From assembly GCF_900115755.1 (NCBI RefSeq), contig NZ_FOXQ01000005.1, forward strand, positions 124,001-188,000: 64,000 nucleotides of DNA, in the 5' to 3' direction. Positions 61,808 through 64,000 of this stretch are shown here, piece after piece. The DNA comes from Parafilimonas terrae (lineage in GTDB: Bacteria; Bacteroidota; Bacteroidia; Chitinophagales; Chitinophagaceae). The translations under genes were made by a program, and so were the position numbers. Numbering within the stretch: the first letter of the stretch is position 1; each line of letters begins with the position of its first letter. The notes below the pieces were generated by a model that did no database searches, was not told the origin of the DNA, and saw nothing but the letters and a program-made list of their open reading frames with translations.

Positions 61808-62929
61808 ATGAAGATATTCGCAACGTTTATTCTTAGCTGCTTTCCTGCCTTTGCATTAATGGCACAGCAGCCTGTATTTAATCTTAATGAACAGAAAATA
61901 GATTCGCTCCTAAGCAAAACTTACCCTGCACATTTACCAGGTATTTCAATTGGTATTGTTGATAATGGTAAAATAGTTTATAATAAAAGTTATGGTATCA
62001 GCAGTATAAGCACCGGCAACAAACTCACAGCTTCTTCCAATTTCAACATCTGTTCCTTAACCAAACAATTTACCGCAATAGCCATACTGCAACTGCAGCA
62101 AAAACATTTACTTTCTTTAAATGATAAGATCAGCAGGTTTTTCCCTGGTATGAATAAAAAGCTTGCAGACGTTATTACCATTAAACAATTACTAACGCAC
62201 ACTTCGGGCATCCCGGACCATTACGCTTACATTAATACAAGCGGCATGCAGCATGCGTATAATATTGATGTATATAACGCTGTTAAACATGCTGACAGCA
62301 CATATTTTATGCCGGGCACAAAATTCCGTTACAGCAATACTGCCTATTGTTTGCTTGCACTGATAATAGAAAAATTAAGCGGCAAAACTTATAATGATTA
62401 TATGGCTGAATATGTATTTAAACCCGCAGGCATGCAGCATACGATTATTTGGAATGAGCAGGCAACAATACAAAACGAAGTAACGGGTTATGAACGCGAC
62501 AGCCTTGACAATTTAATTCAATCAGGACCTGGTGAACATATATTTTTTTCAACCGAAGGTGATGGTGGCATTTATACTTCTGTTACTGATTATATTAAAT
62601 GGTTTAAAGCTTTGCAATCCGGCAAAGTATTCAGTAAAACAATTGTTGATGAAGCACGCAACCTTGAATTTATAATAGACAGAAATAAAAAAAACGGCTA
62701 TGGTTTTGGCTGGTTTATTGATGAGCAGGATGCAGTGCGCAAAGTATATCACAGCGGCGATAACGGCGGTTTCAGAACCTATAGTTTCAGCATACCATCT
62801 TTAAATTACCTTGTTGTAATTTTTGCCAACCGCAACGATGTGAATGTTGAACAAATCGTTCAGCAAATTATAAACATGCAGTTTCCTTCATTAAAAAACT
62901 TTACACCCATTGAGGTGCTTACTTCATAA
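61808..62929 (+). CDS. Secreted serine hydrolase, class C beta-lactamase family
   Basis: A 373-residue penicillin-binding-protein-like hydrolase with a signal peptide (about 1-20, cleaved near ALMAQ). The SxxK motif is Ser83-L-T-Lys86 (NICSLTKQF), the YxN motif Tyr175-S-Asn177 (FRYSNTAY), and the third motif HSGDNGG replaces KTG. This suits D-aminopeptidase/esterase-type members more than true beta-lactamases. The natural substrate is unknown; hydrolysis of D-amino-acid peptides or esters is likely. It follows the reductase by 29 bp. Confidence 0.9.
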   Translation: MKIFATFILSCFPAFALMAQQPVFNLNEQKIDSLLSKTYPAHLPGISIGIVDNGKIVYNKSYGISSISTGNKLTASSNFNICSLTKQFTAIAILQLQQKHLLSLNDKISRFFPGMNKKLADVITIKQLLTHTSGIPDHYAYINTSGMQHAYNIDVYNAVKHADSTYFMPGTKFRYSNTAYCLLALIIEKLSGKTYNDYMAEYVFKPAGMQHTIIWNEQATIQNEVTGYERDSLDNLIQSGPGEHIFFSTEGDGGIYTSVTDYIKWFKALQSGKVFSKTIVDEARNLEFIIDRNKKNGYGFGWFIDEQDAVRKVYHSGDNGGFRTYSFSIPSLNYLVVIFANRNDVNVEQIVQQIINMQFPSLKNFTPIEVLTS

Positions 62930-62968
62930 AGCGCACAGTTTAAATTTAATCGCCGCACCATTTTCCCG

Positions 62969-63001
62969 TTTTGCCTCATTATTTCCGTGTTTTGCCTCAT
63001 T
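62969..63001 (+). promoter_or_regulatory. Direct repeat resembling a LytTR-regulator binding site
   Basis: TTTTGCCTCATT occurs at 62969-62980 and again at 62990-63001, a 21-bp (two-turn) period, 43 bp before the LytS-type kinase gene. LytTR proteins typically bind two direct repeats with this period, so autoregulation by the partner regulator is likely. Confidence 0.5.
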
Positions 63002-63043
63002 GTTACCATAACTTACAGCTTTAAGTTTTTAATTTGATCATCG

Positions 63044-64000
63044 ATGGTGAACAAACGATCACTAACGGTTTTACTGCATATAATTGGATGTATAGTTTTT
63101 TTAGCGTTACCGGTTTTTCTAACTCCGGATTTTCCGCGTTCGCTTAATATTTTTAGCAACAGGCCTACACAAAGAGACCTTATTGCGTATGCATTAATGG
63201 TCTCTTTTTTTTACCTGAATTTTTTTGTGCTTATACCAAAGCTGTACGTTACAAAAAAATACGTTTCTTTTTTCAGCATTGTGCTTTTGTGCTTCCTCAT
63301 TATTTCGCTTACGCCGTCCCTATTCATACCTGATAACAGGAGGCCGGAAGAAAATTTTCAACCCATGCCGCCACCTGCTGTTAATAATCCCAATAATACA
63401 TCGCCCGGGCCGCAAGATTCTTTAAGAAGAATGCCACCTGAAGAAATGCGCAGGATGCCGCCGCCCCAGCAGTTTAACCGTTATCTTTTTGGCGTTCTTC
63501 ACTACCTCTTCATTTTTATTGCCATTGTTTTTTTCACACTTATACTAACTATTAACAACAGGCTTAAACAGTCAGAAAAAGAAAAGCTGCAGGCTGAGCT
63601 GCGTTATTTAAAGGCACAGATCAACCCGCATTTTTTGTTCAATACACTTAATACTATTTATTCATTTGCCATTGAAAGATCAGCTGCTACAGCAACAGCA
63701 GTTGTTAAGCTTTCTGCTATGATGCGCTATATAATTAATGACTCTGGTAAAGATTTTGTTTTGCTTGAACAGGAAGTAAATTATATAAACGATTATATTG
63801 AATTACAAAGAATGCGTTTTGGAAATTCTATTGATCTTAATTTCAATATCAAGGGCAATACTTCGGGCAAAATGATTGCGCCGCTGATATTGATCCCTTT
63901 TATTGAAAACGCATTTAAATACGGCATAAATGCAGAAGAAGTTTCACTGATAAATATTGATGTAAATATTGATGATAACCAGTTGCAGATGATTGTTGAA
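63044..64000 (+). CDS. LytS-type sensor histidine kinase, 3'-truncated by window edge
   Basis: 319 residues are visible from the ATG at 63044; the frame is open to the last base. TM helices lie at about 8-27, 47-65, 72-92 and 148-172. A Pro/Met-rich loop (MPPPAVNNP, then MPPEEMRRMPPPQQ) between the third and fourth is unusual. The His_kinase (PF06580) domain follows, with the phosphoacceptor His196 in INPHFLFNTLN and the N box at Asn289 (IPFIENAFKYG). The partner is normally a LytTR response regulator, expected just outside the window. It belongs to the LytS/YehU class rather than the NtrB class seen at 20248. Confidence 0.9.
   Translation, partial: MVNKRSLTVLLHIIGCIVFLALPVFLTPDFPRSLNIFSNRPTQRDLIAYALMVSFFYLNFFVLIPKLYVTKKYVSFFSIVLLCFLIISLTPSLFIPDNRRPEENFQPMPPPAVNNPNNTSPGPQDSLRRMPPEEMRRMPPPQQFNRYLFGVLHYLFIFIAIVFFTLILTINNRLKQSEKEKLQAELRYLKAQINPHFLFNTLNTIYSFAIERSAATATAVVKLSAMMRYIINDSGKDFVLLEQEVNYINDYIELQRMRFGNSIDLNFNIKGNTSGKMIAPLILIPFIENAFKYGINAEEVSLINIDVNIDDNQLQMIVE

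Noticed and set aside
63225-63425. 66-residue frame near the right edge
   Set aside because: It is in a different frame within the LytS-type kinase, whose frame (from 63044) is open to the window end and carries the histidine kinase motifs.

Overview
The window is a stretch of chromosome from a Bacteroidota bacterium, most likely Chitinophagaceae. The family assignment is an inference from gene style, not a database match. Supporting signs are moderately AT-rich DNA, TTTG/TAnnTTTG-type promoters with very short leaders (clearest before panD), a long (310-residue) NusB, and the many stand-alone 780-816-residue FtsX/MacB-like permeases ending in NPVKSLRTE. I see no rRNA or tRNA gene, no CRISPR array, no integrase or transposase, and no phage genes.

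Left part (1-22942). The 3' end of an RND efflux pump gene converges on an S24/XRE repressor across a strong hairpin terminator. Next come a short ssb and a divergent zinc-ribbon gene. Positions 4615-9124 hold a compact three-gene unit: a ThDP enzyme, a flavin amine oxidase, and a KAS III-like protein that seems to lack the normal catalytic Cys. It looks like a small uncharacterised biosynthetic operon. It converges on a 1315-residue protein with the layout of eukaryotic soluble adenylyl cyclase (two cyclase domains, NTPase, helical repeats). Then follow a FUSC membrane protein, panD, a small membrane protein, feoB (whose start codon is out of frame), a small membrane protein, an EntS-like MFS exporter, and a histidine kinase/NtrC-type response regulator pair.

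Central part (22943-51673). This is the most striking region. Divergent from the regulator pair are a small membrane protein, a MacA-like adaptor, one ABC ATPase, and then TEN full-length tandem paralogous FtsX-type permeases plus one decayed remnant, about 28 kb in all. There is only one ATPase and one adaptor. A four-helix-bundle (23S-IVP/S23-like) gene bounded by inverted 14-bp repeats sits between adaptor and ATPase. A PIN toxin-antitoxin pair sits next to the remnant. Sigma-54-like TTGGCAC boxes, each with a CGGACAGT/ACTGTCCG element 70-85 bp upstream, precede both the first gene and the fifth permease. This suggests that the adjacent NtrC-type regulator controls two transcription units. 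Shared spacers, 7-bp tandem repeats and a 66-nt identical 3' segment show continuing duplication and recombination.

Right part (51674-64000). This part is mostly housekeeping and catabolic genes: a zinc-type alcohol dehydrogenase homologue, an L-rhamnose/L-fucose mutarotase, a small basic protein followed by an unrecognised Rossmann/TIR-like protein, an alpha-L-fucosidase, proline dehydrogenase, nusB, a DUF1573 lipoprotein, yajC, coaE, a VanX-type dipeptidase, an aldo/keto reductase and a serine hydrolase. The 5' part of a LytS-type histidine kinase runs off the right edge; it is preceded by a 12-bp direct repeat with a 21-bp period typical of LytTR binding sites.
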